Made by a program: the position numbers and the translations under genes. The notes below the pieces were generated by a model. That model was not told the DNA's origin. It made no database searches and saw only the letters and a list, made by a program, of their open reading frames with translations. Positions 26,936 through 36,018 of a stretch of DNA of 64,000 nucleotides are shown here, piece after piece; the stretch's first letter is position 1; every line of letters begins with the position of its first letter. The DNA is from Deltaproteobacteria bacterium (GTDB taxonomy: Bacteria; Myxococcota_C; UBA6777): positions 62,001 through 126,000 of the forward strand of contig PCBK01000052.1 in assembly GCA_002731275.1 (NCBI GenBank). Reading direction: 5' to 3'.

Positions 26936-27700
26936 ATGAGCGAAGATCTCACTCCACAATCACCAGAGTCCCTGGTGGAACAAGAAGCCCCCGCAAAACC
27001 CGTGCCCGGTGGCGATGAGCACGGCGTTATTCGTTTTTATAGCCACAGCCAGCTGTTCTACTACTGGCCACTGTGGTTGATCAGCTATGTCTTTGCTCTG
27101 ATCACCTACATCTCCGGAAAAAGCGCCGTTGTCACAGTCGCAGGCCAAAAAGCTGTCACGTTCAAAGTCTACCCCGCACCAGGGCTCGGACTCGCATACT
27201 TGATCATCCTCATCTGTGTCATCCTCTTTACCTCTGTAAACGTTCGAGGCGTTTGGGCTGCTCTCGTCGCTGCCACGATCGTCATCACAGGACTCGTGTT
27301 TAACCTCCTCAACTGGTGGAAACCCATCCTCAACGCCCTTGGTGGATTGAACTTCTTCCTCAACTACCACTTTTACTTGGCTGTGGGTGTCGTCCTCTCC
27401 ATCCTCTGGGTCGCGATCTTCTTCTTGTATGACCGTCGTCACTACATCGAGTTCCGCCCCACACAATTGACCATCGTTGAAGAAGTCGGTGAAGGTGAAA
27501 AGAACTTCGACACCATGGGACTCGTGTTCGACAAACAACGCGACAACTTCTTCCAGCACTTACTGCTTGGATTTGGTTCTGGCGACCTCGTCATCAAAAC
27601 ACACGGTGGTGACAGCAAACAGATCTTCTTCCCCAACGTCCTGCGTATCGGCGCACGTATCGAGCAACTGCACAAGCTTCGCGAACAACGCGGTCGCTAA
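26936..27700 (+). CDS. Four-helix membrane protein, unknown function
   Basis: A 254-aa inner-membrane protein. A short acidic/Pro N-terminus precedes four hydrophobic helices (YYWPLWLISYVFALITYIS; LAYLIILICVILFTSV; VWAALVAATIVITGLVFNLL; FYLAVGVVLSILWVAIFFLY), all within residues ~38-170. The last ~80 residues (YIEFRPTQLTIVEEVGEGEK ... FGSGDLVIKTHGGDSKQIFF) look like a small beta domain of the bacterial PH type. The start is fixed by TAGGAGGT five bases before ATG. It is followed 12 bases later by tmk and may be cotranscribed with it. Confidence 0.75.
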   Translation: MSEDLTPQSPESLVEQEAPAKPVPGGDEHGVIRFYSHSQLFYYWPLWLISYVFALITYISGKSAVVTVAGQKAVTFKVYPAPGLGLAYLIILICVILFTSVNVRGVWAALVAATIVITGLVFNLLNWWKPILNALGGLNFFLNYHFYLAVGVVLSILWVAIFFLYDRRHYIEFRPTQLTIVEEVGEGEKNFDTMGLVFDKQRDNFFQHLLLGFGSGDLVIKTHGGDSKQIFFPNVLRIGARIEQLHKLREQRGR

Positions 27701-27712
27701 CAGCTCTCCACG

Positions 27713-28348
27713 ATGACACACACCCCTCCCCCACACACGACACCACTCCCCAACGGTCTCTTTATCGTCTTTGAAGGTCTCGATGGCTCAGGCAAAACCA
27801 CACAGTGCAACATGCTCTGTGAGGCCCTCCAACAGAGAGGCTTCTGGGCCACCTTCACCAAAGAACCGACAGACGGCCCATGGGGACAAAAACTACGTCA
27901 GAACTTCCAAACACGCGACCTCTCTGTCGAAGAAGAGCTTGAGCTGTTTATCCGCGATCGCAAACAACACATCGCGGAGCTGATCCAGCCAACGCTCCAA
28001 CAAGGCGGCGCGATCGTACAAGATCGCTACTACCTCTCGACAGCCGCGTATCAGGGAAGTCGTGGTCTCGATCCCCAGCAGATCATCGCAGATCACCAGA
28101 CCTTCGCCCCCACCCCCCATAGGATCTACATCCTGGACATCTCTCCAGAGCTTGGCATCCAGCGCATCACAGAAGGACGTGGTGAGCAACCAAATGCCTT
28201 TGAGCAACTAGAGAGCCTACAGCGATGCCACGAGATCTTCGCCTCTATCAACCTTCCTAACATCAGAAGGCTTGACGGCACACTCGCCCCTGCGGAGCTG
28301 CACGCACAAATCCTTCAAGATCTTACGCCGCTGCTCAACATCGCGTAA
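27713..28348 (+). CDS. tmk: Thymidylate kinase
   Basis: Phosphorylates dTMP to dTDP for DNA synthesis. The 211-aa protein has the P-loop FEGLDGSGKTTQ near residue 20, the dTMP-site loop EPTDGPWG, and the DRYYLSTAAYQGSRGLD motif followed by a LID segment with Arg (RITEGRGEQ). Length and motifs fit the family, with a Pro/Thr-rich N-terminal extension of ~14 residues. The DR(Y/F) motif is intact, so it should be active. Confidence 0.92.
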   Translation: MTHTPPPHTTPLPNGLFIVFEGLDGSGKTTQCNMLCEALQQRGFWATFTKEPTDGPWGQKLRQNFQTRDLSVEEELELFIRDRKQHIAELIQPTLQQGGAIVQDRYYLSTAAYQGSRGLDPQQIIADHQTFAPTPHRIYILDISPELGIQRITEGRGEQPNAFEQLESLQRCHEIFASINLPNIRRLDGTLAPAELHAQILQDLTPLLNIA

Positions 28349-28492
28349 ACGATCTCCTCATCACATCCACATCTCTTCTCGCACGAAAACGAACATGATG
28401 GACTGCTGCATCACAGTGTTTCCTATGTATATTCAATATGATTGGCAGGTGGAGTGAACGACGCTTGGGGAGTAGAGAGTCGAAATCTATGC

Positions 28493-29485
28493 TCAGGAGG
28501 CGCTGTAGGAGTGCATGGAGGAAGAGAGACCCTTGTCCTCACATTCTTGTCGAAGGATCGCGACCATCTCTTCTTCGATCTCTTCAGGGGTAAAACAAAA
28601 GCGTTCGATGTTCCATTGGTAAAACGTCAGACGCCAACGCTGTGGTTGCTCACCTTGTCGGGACAGTTCGATATTGGGTGAGAGCATCCCCATACGACGA
28701 GGATCGTGGGGAGCTTCTGCGAGTTGAGATGAGTCTGGATAATCCCGGATACAAAGAAGAGGCGCACCACGTAATGGCCACATCTCATCCAAGACACGCT
28801 CTGCGATCCGGCGGAAGGCAGAAGCAGAGAGGCGCAACTGAGGAGGCATCACCTGATCGAGCTTGTGTGTGTGCGAAAACTGGCGCAACATCAAACTCGC
28901 TTCTCCCATTCCTTCGTATGCAACGCCGAGATAATAGTGAGCGTCGACGTGTTCGGGCTTGATCCGCAAAAGCTTTTGAAACGTCGAGGCTGAAGCGTAG
29001 TAGCGACCAAGTTGCAATGTCACCCATCCCCGCAGAAACAGCAGGTCGGCTTCTTCAGGGAACACCGTACAGGCTTTTCTCAGGACCAGCCAAGCTTCGT
29101 AGAGACGTTCTTGATCGATCATCGCCTCAACCTGGAGGCGATAAGCTCGTCGCTCATCCTCTTCTGAGACACCACGAGCACGAAATACCCGACTTAACCA
29201 ACGCAATGCTTCGGAGGGTTGATGCAAACGGTTGATCATCAACTCAGAGAGCTCCAACATCCACTTGGATTGAAACGGGTGCTGTTCGAGGCCTACCATC
29301 AAATGATCGGCGGCTTTCTGGAAGTGGCCCAATTTGAGCAAGATATCAATTTTACAGCGCAGCGCTTCCAGGTCTCCTGGCTTCATGTGCAATGCTGAAT
29401 TGACGGCTTTCAACCCATCTTCAAGCTCGTGTTGTAGGAGATCCTGGCGAGCTTTCGCGAGGTACTTTTTGAACAGCGCAGACAT
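28493..29485 (-). CDS. TPR protein with a degenerate zincin (MMP-type) metallopeptidase domain
   Basis: A 330-aa cytoplasmic protein. Residues 1 to ~200 are tetratricopeptide repeats (EDGLKAVNSALHMKPGDLEALRC-like units, then LGRYYASASTFQKLLRIKPE). The last ~115 residues follow the small Zincin_1 metallopeptidase family (AERVLDEMWPL ... MGMLSPNIEL ... WRLTFYQWNIERFCFTPEEI), where one expects a LxHExGHxxGL helix; here that helix reads ILRQECEDKGL, so the zinc-binding and catalytic residues are gone. A start at 29485 is preferred on similarity grounds, but no good ribosome site is seen; 29539 is possible. Probably a non-catalytic binding protein. Confidence 0.7.
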   Translation of the reverse strand: MSALFKKYLAKARQDLLQHELEDGLKAVNSALHMKPGDLEALRCKIDILLKLGHFQKAADHLMVGLEQHPFQSKWMLELSELMINRLHQPSEALRWLSRVFRARGVSEEDERRAYRLQVEAMIDQERLYEAWLVLRKACTVFPEEADLLFLRGWVTLQLGRYYASASTFQKLLRIKPEHVDAHYYLGVAYEGMGEASLMLRQFSHTHKLDQVMPPQLRLSASAFRRIAERVLDEMWPLRGAPLLCIRDYPDSSQLAEAPHDPRRMGMLSPNIELSRQGEQPQRWRLTFYQWNIERFCFTPEEIEEEMVAILRQECEDKGLSSSMHSYSAS

Positions 29486-30063
29486 CAAATTTTCGTTCTC
29501 GACGGTTGGAAGAACAAGAAATCGTGTGGCAAAGACCATCCTAGACGCGAAAGGATGGGTAGATCAGTGTACGAAAGGTACAAAAGATCAGATTCACTAC
29601 TATATATAGTGTGATGAAGAGATCATGCACACTACAGAGTCGAAACCACTCGGTGTGGTGGGCTGCAAATGCAAAAACAGTCCACGAGCTGATGTTTTGT
29701 ATCTTAAGTGAGTGGAGATCTCAACCACTGAATGTTCATGAGTGCGCTAAGTCACTCTTTCGCCGAAGAAAACAAACAGCAGGAGGCTCTCCGTCCATTG
29801 CAGAACGTTGGATGTTTTGTGTGAAAGACGACATCCAGACAGCTCGTATTATTACGCCACTCAAAAATATCGTCAAGAAAAAATCCCAATTCGTCAACCC
29901 ATCTGCAACATCCCACACAAAACCCGAAGATATCGCGTGTTATCCTCTTCCCTTTGTTGTGTGTTCCCTGCAACTCCTATTGACATTTGGTATATTTGGT
30001 GACAGATCACGTATCCCTTCCGAGGGAAGATATCGACACCTTTTGAACGTACAGAGAAAAATC
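29486..30063. other. Intergenic region between TPR gene and rimO
   Basis: About 580 bases. A 12-base perfect palindrome ACTATATATAGT lies at 29599-29610, and a TTGACA at about 29979 lacks a properly spaced -10. The frame of rimO stays open back to 29611, but that part has no recognisable domain, so I treat it as non-coding. Confidence 0.5.
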
Positions 30064-31500
30064 ATGACTTCAAAGAAAATACATTTTGTGTCCTTGGGTT
30101 GCCCCAAAAACCGCGTAGACAGCGAGATTATGCTCGGCCTTGCACGCCAAGAAGGCTACCAACTCGTCGAACACCCCGAAGAAGCAGATCTGTTGGTTGT
30201 CAACACATGCAGCTTCATCGAGCCTGCGCGCAAAGAATCCGTAGACAACATCCTTGAGCTTGCTGAGATCAAAGAGCACCAAGGTGGGAAAAAACTCGTC
30301 GTCTCTGGATGCCTCGCACAACGCTATCCCAACGAACTACAGAGCGAGCTGCCGGAGGTGGATCACTTCCTCGGAACAGGGCAGATCCCACGCTTCGCGG
30401 AGATCCTTCAAGAGATACAAGGCACCCCCAAGGATCTCGCCTCAGGCGCACCGGGTTGGCTATACACACACGATAGCCCTCGTATGCAATCGACTCCTTT
30501 TTACACGTCTTACGTCAAGATCGCAGAGGGGTGTGACCGTACTTGCGCTTTCTGCGCCATCCCCTCGTTCCGTGGCAAACAAAAATCACGGCCAATCGCC
30601 TCGATCGTCGAAGAGGTACAAGAGCTTTGCTCGCGAGGTGTCCGAGAGATCAACCTCATCGCGCAAGAACTCAACGGGTATGGACGCGACCTCCCCAAGA
30701 AAGAGGACGGTAGCCGTGTCGATCTCGCCGATCTACTCGAAGCCCTTGAGCAGGTCGAGCCCGGTCCAAAGTGGATCCGCTTGATGTATTTGTACCCCTA
30801 CGGCTTCTCAGAACGTCTAGTCCAACAGATCGCCTCCTCGTCACGTGTCGTCCCTTACATCGACATGCCTCTGCAACACATCAGCGACAACGTCTTGCGC
30901 TCGATGAGACGTGCAGGCAACGGCCAAGACGTGCGCAAACTCCTCGCATCCCTCAAAGAAGCGATCCCCCAACTGACCGTCAGGACAACCTTCCTCGTAG
31001 GATTCCCTGGCGAGACAGAGGCAGACTTCCAGGAGCTTTACGACTTCTTGGGTGAGCAATCCTTCGATCGTGTCGGTATCTTTCGCTACTCCCCCGAAGA
31101 AGGGACCGCAGCGTACACATACGATCAGCCCGAAGTCCCCGAAGATGTCGCAGAAGAACGTCGTCGACTTCTTTACGAACGACAAGCTGAACTCTCCCAC
31201 AAAAAACTCGCGCGCTTCATGGATCAAGAGATCGAAGTGCTCGTCGAAGGGATCAGCGATGAGAGCGACTTACTTCTCCAAGGACGATACGCGGGACAGG
31301 CACCGGAGATCGATGGCGTCGTGTACATCAATGATGGTGTCGCAAGCCCCGGTGATATTGTGAAGATTAAAGTTGAGCAAACAGGTGAGCACGATCTCGT
31401 CGGTGGGATCATTGAGCACATCGAATATGCCACGCCCCCCTCCCCTGTGGCGACTTCCCCTCAACCTGCCGACATTACTTCTTCGGTAGATACTCCCTGA
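30064..31500 (+). CDS. rimO: Ribosomal protein S12 methylthiotransferase RimO
   Basis: Radical-SAM enzyme that methylthiolates an Asp of ribosomal protein S12. The 478-aa protein starts with the diagnostic HFVSLGCPKNRVDSE, and carries the radical-SAM cluster CDRTCAFC (Cys157, Cys161, Cys164), the following IPSFRGKQKSR, and a C-terminal TRAM domain (IEVLVEGISDESDLLLQGR). The SLGCPKN start separates it from MiaB. The last ~25 residues are a Pro/Ser extension beyond the usual end. The 3' end overlaps the convergent dehydrogenase gene by 26 bases. Confidence 0.95.
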   Translation: MTSKKIHFVSLGCPKNRVDSEIMLGLARQEGYQLVEHPEEADLLVVNTCSFIEPARKESVDNILELAEIKEHQGGKKLVVSGCLAQRYPNELQSELPEVDHFLGTGQIPRFAEILQEIQGTPKDLASGAPGWLYTHDSPRMQSTPFYTSYVKIAEGCDRTCAFCAIPSFRGKQKSRPIASIVEEVQELCSRGVREINLIAQELNGYGRDLPKKEDGSRVDLADLLEALEQVEPGPKWIRLMYLYPYGFSERLVQQIASSSRVVPYIDMPLQHISDNVLRSMRRAGNGQDVRKLLASLKEAIPQLTVRTTFLVGFPGETEADFQELYDFLGEQSFDRVGIFRYSPEEGTAAYTYDQPEVPEDVAEERRRLLYERQAELSHKKLARFMDQEIEVLVEGISDESDLLLQGRYAGQAPEIDGVVYINDGVASPGDIVKIKVEQTGEHDLVGGIIEHIEYATPPSPVATSPQPADITSSVDTP

Positions 31501-32797
31501 GATAGTGGTACGCGGGCATCAGCTCGCCACCTTTCACAATCAGCGCACGCTGGATCGGCTCAGGAAGACCAGTCTCCTCCAGATCTTTGGAAAAGTCCGC
31601 GTCGACCATCCCCGCAACAAATGGCAAGAGCATCTCACCAAATTGCTCAGAGGCATCCTTGGGCATCTCACAGGGCAAGTTGTCCACTGCGAGGATAGAA
31701 GGTCCAGCCTCCTCTCCATACACACCATCCTCAAATGAATCGCTCTTGGGGTGGTATATGAAAGATGGGTTGTCGATCTGTGTGGCTTTCTCAGTCAGCT
31801 CAACCCCACCACCAATATCACAGCTCAAATCACCAATCACACGAAGACTTCGGGGAGCCTCCAACCACCAATTGCGAAAAGCCTCTCGTTCGATCAAACG
31901 TGGTCCCGTAGGATCCCAGTAAATCGCATTGATCAACATATCGAGCGAAGGCAAGTAGCGGTCAAAAGTGCTCTTGTACGCGGCAGGTTCACCGTAATAC
32001 GCTTGCCTCTCAAAGGCGACACTGTCATCCTTGTGTGCGAGCCAGTCCTCTTCTTGGAAGACCACCTGATAGATGTGTTTCTTGGAGTATTCACCACTCT
32101 CTTCGAGCTTCAAAAGCTCAGCAGGCGTGATATTGATGTGAGGCAAGCAAGAGAGGACCTCCTGCGCTCCACGAGAGACGTTCCCATCACCAACAACCCC
32201 ACACACCATAGGCGTCAATGCCTCAGGTAGCCCTTGCTCATTGATGACCTCGGAGACGTCCGCGAGTGCTTTTTGCATCTCAACCCAGCCATCGTACGCG
32301 TAGGTTTGCTTGATCGCGGAGAGAGGATTCTCGATCCCTTCGGCCTGCAGGCGCTGCCCCATCAACCAGAGGCTATCCATCATCCCTGCCATACCGGCGA
32401 AGCGACCAAAAAAGATCAAACGACGGTTGTGCTCATCGACAATACGTTCGTAGTCCACGAGGTGCCCACCAGTGTCCATCATGTGCTGGAGCATATCCAT
32501 GTTGTAAGGCTGGCCTTTGATCACGTGGGCGAAGAAGACGTAACATTTGGAAGCCTCAAACATCGACGCGGGCATCTCTTTGACGCCAAATGTCACTGGA
32601 CAGTCGGAGATATCCTCACGAACTTCGGCGCCAGCCTCTCGGTAGGCATCGTCTGGGAAGGTGCGGATCTCAGAGGGTTGGATCCACGTCTCGATCCCGT
32701 GTTCACGTTTGAGGTACGCGACCTGCTTAGGCGTAAGGGGTACACGAGCTTCCCATTGGTTTTTGTCATCGCGGCGGATCCCAATACGTTTGGTCAT
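31475..32797 (-). CDS. Lysine-ketoglutarate reductase / saccharopine dehydrogenase-like protein
   Basis: A 440-aa NAD(P)-linked enzyme of the alanine dehydrogenase / LKR family. The N-terminal half matches LKR: IGIRRDDKNQWEARVPLTP, VTFGVKEMPASM, YVFFAHVIKGQPYNM, then LVDYERIVDEHNRRLIFFGRFAGMAGM. The central nucleotide-binding loop is MVCGVVGDGNVSRGA. LKR condenses lysine and 2-oxoglutarate to saccharopine; the bacterial role may be lysine degradation. The saccharopine dehydrogenase domain of bifunctional enzymes is absent. The start is at 32797, with GGAG about eleven bases upstream; the frame before it is not conserved-looking. Substrate is by family analogy. Confidence 0.85.
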   Translation of the reverse strand: MTKRIGIRRDDKNQWEARVPLTPKQVAYLKREHGIETWIQPSEIRTFPDDAYREAGAEVREDISDCPVTFGVKEMPASMFEASKCYVFFAHVIKGQPYNMDMLQHMMDTGGHLVDYERIVDEHNRRLIFFGRFAGMAGMMDSLWLMGQRLQAEGIENPLSAIKQTYAYDGWVEMQKALADVSEVINEQGLPEALTPMVCGVVGDGNVSRGAQEVLSCLPHINITPAELLKLEESGEYSKKHIYQVVFQEEDWLAHKDDSVAFERQAYYGEPAAYKSTFDRYLPSLDMLINAIYWDPTGPRLIEREAFRNWWLEAPRSLRVIGDLSCDIGGGVELTEKATQIDNPSFIYHPKSDSFEDGVYGEEAGPSILAVDNLPCEMPKDASEQFGEMLLPFVAGMVDADFSKDLEETGLPEPIQRALIVKGGELMPAYHYLREYLPKK

Positions 32798-32915
32798 GAC
32801 TACATGCTCTCCATGTGTGGGTGTGAGAAAAGAATGAATGATGAATAATGTGCACGATACGTACGATACGAGAAAGATGTGGGACAATTGGGCAGAGGGG
32901 AGGAGGACGGAAGCG

Positions 32916-33830
32916 CTAGCGTCGTCTTCTTCGTCGACGTCTTCGTCTTCTTCTCTTTGTCTTACAAAGCCCACGCCAATTGCGGTAAAGGTTTCTGGCT
33001 TCCTTCGCGAGTGTCGCAGCCCGACTGCGGTAGCGCATCAACCGGCGAAAATACCGTCGCCCTTGTGAACACAAGCCCTGCTTGTAGTGCAATGTCCCAA
33101 GGCGGAACAAAGCGACGGGTACTTCGGAGCCATCTGCGTGATTTTCGAGGATGTCACTGAAGGAACCAATGGCCTGGTTGTACTGCTTCTTGCGGATATG
33201 AATCTCACCGATGTACACGAGCGCATTGTCAGTGAGTGGGTGCTTGGCAAAGCGCTGTGTGAAGGTCTTGAAGAGTTTAAACGCTTCGTCGTACTTTTTG
33301 GCCTTGTAGATGTCCTTAGCTCGCGAAAACAGACGCGCAGGGATCGCTTGTTCGGCGAGCGCTTTTTGGTTGGTCAACAGGACCTCGTAGCGTTTTTGAA
33401 GTTCCTGAAACGACTTCATGATGTCGGGTTGTTTGTTGACCAGATCGGTCATCTGCTTTTGCAGCTCGGTGACCTTTCCGATAGAAGACTCGAACTTCTT
33501 TTGGAGCGCCTGGAGTGTCGCAAAGACTTCGACAACACCGCCCTGACCACGCTTAACAGTCGTCGACAGTTTTGTGATCTTTCTTTTAAGTTGGACTTGT
33601 TGTGCGTGCATTTGCGAGAGGAGCGCCGCCTGCTTGAGCACCTTCTCTTTGATGATTTGTTTTTGTTTGTCTCGTTCTTTTCGCTGTTCACGCTTGAAGG
33701 CACGAAATTGCTTTTCGAGCTCTTCACGCAGCAAACGCTCTTTCTTCAGCTCTGACCAAGTCGCCCAGCAACCAGAGAGCATAGGAAAACACAAAAACAC
33801 ACATAGCCAACGCAAGAGATGCTTGGTCAT
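32916..33830 (-). CDS. CpoB/YbgF-like TPR lipoprotein with a 12-arginine tail
   Basis: A 304-aa lipoprotein (lipobox LSGC, Cys21). Residues ~27-160 form a highly charged coiled coil, and ~165-290 TPR-like repeats (RAKDIYKAKKYDEAFKLFKTF, LVYIGEIHIRKKQYNQAIGSF), the layout of the Tol-Pal coordinator CpoB/YbgF. The final residues are twelve consecutive arginines encoded by mixed AGA/CGA/CGT/CGC codons. It is the third gene of pal - cpoB-like - cpoB-like on this strand, 44 bases after the previous one, to which it is clearly related (same LFxxGxF...RRYFRRL ends). Located at the inner face of the outer membrane or periplasm. Confidence 0.8.
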   Translation of the reverse strand: MTKHLLRWLCVFLCFPMLSGCWATWSELKKERLLREELEKQFRAFKREQRKERDKQKQIIKEKVLKQAALLSQMHAQQVQLKRKITKLSTTVKRGQGGVVEVFATLQALQKKFESSIGKVTELQKQMTDLVNKQPDIMKSFQELQKRYEVLLTNQKALAEQAIPARLFSRAKDIYKAKKYDEAFKLFKTFTQRFAKHPLTDNALVYIGEIHIRKKQYNQAIGSFSDILENHADGSEVPVALFRLGTLHYKQGLCSQGRRYFRRLMRYRSRAATLAKEARNLYRNWRGLCKTKRRRRRRRRRRRR

Positions 33831-33874
33831 CGAAAAACCTCATTTAGTGGAATGTACGAGTGAAGTCATCAAGC

Positions 33875-34690
33875 TCATCGACGTTTTCGGCAATACCGTC
33901 GAGAGCCACGATACAAACGGCGGGCTTTGGTTGCGTGTGTAGAAGAACGGAATCGACGAAGGAGTCGACGCAAGAATGCTTTCCCCTCGGGACAAGCGCC
34001 GATCTTGTAGTGCGCTTCTCCGAGTTTAAGCAGCGCGACATCGACCTTGTCGCCCTTTGCAAACTTTTTGCGGACGTTGTTATAGGAGATGATCGCGTCG
34101 AAATACTTGCGCAGTTGGTAGTAGGAATCCCCAAGCAAAATGTAGGCTTCATCGGTCAAATCGTGCTCAGGATACTTTTTGATGAATTGCTTCATATGAT
34201 CGCGCGATTCGTTGAATTTACCAGCATCAAAGAGGGCCTTCGCCGCATCATACGCGGCCTTTGGAGAGACCACCTGGATCTGGACTTGCCCATCTGCGCT
34301 GGTCGCTGTTGGATCACCAAAGCGCGACGCGTAGGACTTAAACAACTTTTCAAACTTCTCTTTATCTTCTTTTCTCAATTGCTTGAGTCGTTCAAAATCA
34401 CCGAGCAGTTTTTGATGGAGCGTGCGAAGCTCGTCCATCTTTGTACCGATGTTTGCAAAGTTGTAGCGTCCTTTCTTGCGAAAGGAGCTAAACACAGCGT
34501 TTAACTTTTTGAGTTGAGTCGTCAACTCTTTGACGTTGCGCTTGAGCTTTTTTTGCTCAACACGCGCTGCCTCGAACTCGGTGCGCAAGGTCAACAACTT
34601 GTTGTCGACCTTTTTCAGGTCACCAGAGGTCGCGCAACCAGTCAAAAGCAGAAAGACAACGCCCCAAATGGCGCTCATCTTCTTTTTCAT
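33875..34690 (-). CDS. CpoB/YbgF-like TPR lipoprotein
   Basis: A 271-aa lipoprotein (lipobox LTGC, Cys19). A coiled coil (~25-115) is followed by TPR repeats (AYDAAKALFDAGKFNESRDHM, AYILLGDSYYQLRKYFDAI, ALLKLGEAHYKIGACPEG) as in CpoB/YbgF, which links Tol-Pal-driven outer-membrane constriction to peptidoglycan synthesis. The end is basic (YCRKRR). GGGAGG lies five bases before the ATG at 34690. Next to a pal-like gene, which supports the Tol-Pal role. tolA, tolB, tolQ and tolR are not in the window. Confidence 0.8.
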   Translation of the reverse strand: MKKKMSAIWGVVFLLLTGCATSGDLKKVDNKLLTLRTEFEAARVEQKKLKRNVKELTTQLKKLNAVFSSFRKKGRYNFANIGTKMDELRTLHQKLLGDFERLKQLRKEDKEKFEKLFKSYASRFGDPTATSADGQVQIQVVSPKAAYDAAKALFDAGKFNESRDHMKQFIKKYPEHDLTDEAYILLGDSYYQLRKYFDAIISYNNVRKKFAKGDKVDVALLKLGEAHYKIGACPEGKAFLRRLLRRFRSSTHATKARRLYRGSRRYCRKRR

Positions 34691-34778
34691 GAAAGCCTCC
34701 CAAAGATAGGTCATATCTCACGAGCGCGAGCATGGCATAGGAGATCGATAGGAACGAAAGAGCCAAAAAGCAAAAACA

Positions 34779-34803
34779 GGGAACCCTGACGTTCAGAGTT
34801 CCC
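34779..34803 (-). terminator. Hairpin with T-rich tail between pal-like and cpoB-like genes
   Basis: Read leftward, GGGAAC pairs with GTTCCC around a 13-base loop and is followed by TGTTTTTG and another T run. It would end or attenuate pal transcription before the next gene. Confidence 0.6.
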
Positions 34804-34857
34804 CGTATCAATGCACAACCAACCAATTGATATCCTTACCTTTTGGACAAGGACATA

Positions 34858-34883
34858 AAGAACACCTTCAATGGGGTGTTCTT
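34858..34883 (-). terminator. Hairpin just after the pal-like stop
   Basis: AAGAACACC and GGTGTTCTT form a perfect nine-base stem with an eight-base loop, eleven bases after the pal-like stop codon. The T tail is short, so it may stabilise the mRNA end rather than terminate alone. Confidence 0.45.
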
Positions 34884-34893
34884 GTGGCAGGTG

Positions 34894-35808
34894 TTATGGA
34901 CAGCTTTCAACAAATTTGAAGACAGCGCGTCGGTTTTTCTGATGATCTTCTTCGGTGCTTGCGTTTGCGACTTCGGGCTCTTCTTTCCCTTTTGAGACCG
35001 TACACAGGCGACCGGCGTCGATACCGAGTTGCTGGACAAACTTTTTGGTAGAGCGCGCGCGACGCTTACCGAGTTGGATGTTGTAGTCACGTGTACCGCG
35101 CTCATCACAGTGACCTTCGATCAAGATCTTCATGTTTTTGCGCTTGTTGAAGCAGTCGAGGTTACTTCGGAGAGCGGACTTCGCATCGCCTCGGATGTAA
35201 GACTTGTCGAGGTCAAAGTAGATCTTGCTAGGTGTACAAGAGACTTTGATACATGTCCCATTTTCGCACTTTTCATCAGCGCCACAGTTGTTCTTGGTAG
35301 CGGAGCAACCAGGAACACATTCAGCCTGGCAGGTGCCGGGGTTTTTACAAATCTTCTTGGGATCCGTACAGTCGGTGTCTTTGGTACAAACAGGTGGTTT
35401 GGCCACACACACATGACTTTTACAAACTTTGCAAGGATCACCATCACATGGATTCTCTCCATCTGCATTACAGATGAAGCCACAGCTCAAAGTATTGGGG
35501 TCACAGCGTTTGGGCGAAGGACATACGACATCAGCGCAAGTCTTTTGTACACATCTGTACCCTTCACACTTTTGTCGGCTAGGATCACCACAATCCATTG
35601 CGGTACGGCACTGCTGGCATTTGTTATTGACACAATAGAATTTTTGTTTGCTGGGATTGTCGCTTTTATCGGCTCGGCAGTGTTCATCCGTTTCACACTT
35701 TGGCCAAGGATTACAGGCATCACAACCGACACAGCACAATAACACCAGAAGGAGCAAAAAGACCCGAGACGTTGAGCGGGTCACGGGGGCCGTTTGTTTA
35801 GCAGACAT
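34894..35808 (-). CDS. pal: Peptidoglycan-associated lipoprotein (Pal) with Cys-rich N-terminal region
   Basis: A 304-aa outer-membrane lipoprotein (lipobox CVGC, Cys29). Residues ~33-185 are an array of Cys-rich units (CETDEHC, CQQCRTAMDCGDPSRQKC, CKVCKSHVC) that are not part of ordinary Pal. The C-terminal ~115 residues are a canonical OmpA/Pal domain: IYFDLDKSYIRGDA, ILIEGHCDERGTRDYNIQLGKRRA and a KNRRAVFKF end, with the peptidoglycan-binding Asp and Arg. It tethers the outer membrane to the cell wall. The ATG at 35808 has AGGAG eight bases upstream. First of three Tol-Pal-like genes. Confidence 0.88.
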   Translation of the reverse strand: MSAKQTAPVTRSTSRVFLLLLVLLCCVGCDACNPWPKCETDEHCRADKSDNPSKQKFYCVNNKCQQCRTAMDCGDPSRQKCEGYRCVQKTCADVVCPSPKRCDPNTLSCGFICNADGENPCDGDPCKVCKSHVCVAKPPVCTKDTDCTDPKKICKNPGTCQAECVPGCSATKNNCGADEKCENGTCIKVSCTPSKIYFDLDKSYIRGDAKSALRSNLDCFNKRKNMKILIEGHCDERGTRDYNIQLGKRRARSTKKFVQQLGIDAGRLCTVSKGKEEPEVANASTEEDHQKNRRAVFKFVESCP

Positions 35809-36018
35809 CAAACTTCTCCTACGTGGTAAATTTCGAACTTCCGAAGCAATAGGAACGTTTACTCGATCTTCCTGATCGAGGTCATCAGCGAATATCATAT
35901 CCATTGATAATCAATTGTATGATTTGAACAATAAATTTGATTGTACCTATCTTATCCAAACAGGAATGTCAACTTTTCTTTCTTCATCAACTCATCGTTT
36001 GTATGCGGTAGACTGTAC

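Noticed and set aside
29611-30063. N-terminal extension of rimO by 151 codons
   Set aside because: RimO homology starts at the ATG at 30064; the upstream part has no domain and contains palindromic AT-rich sequence.
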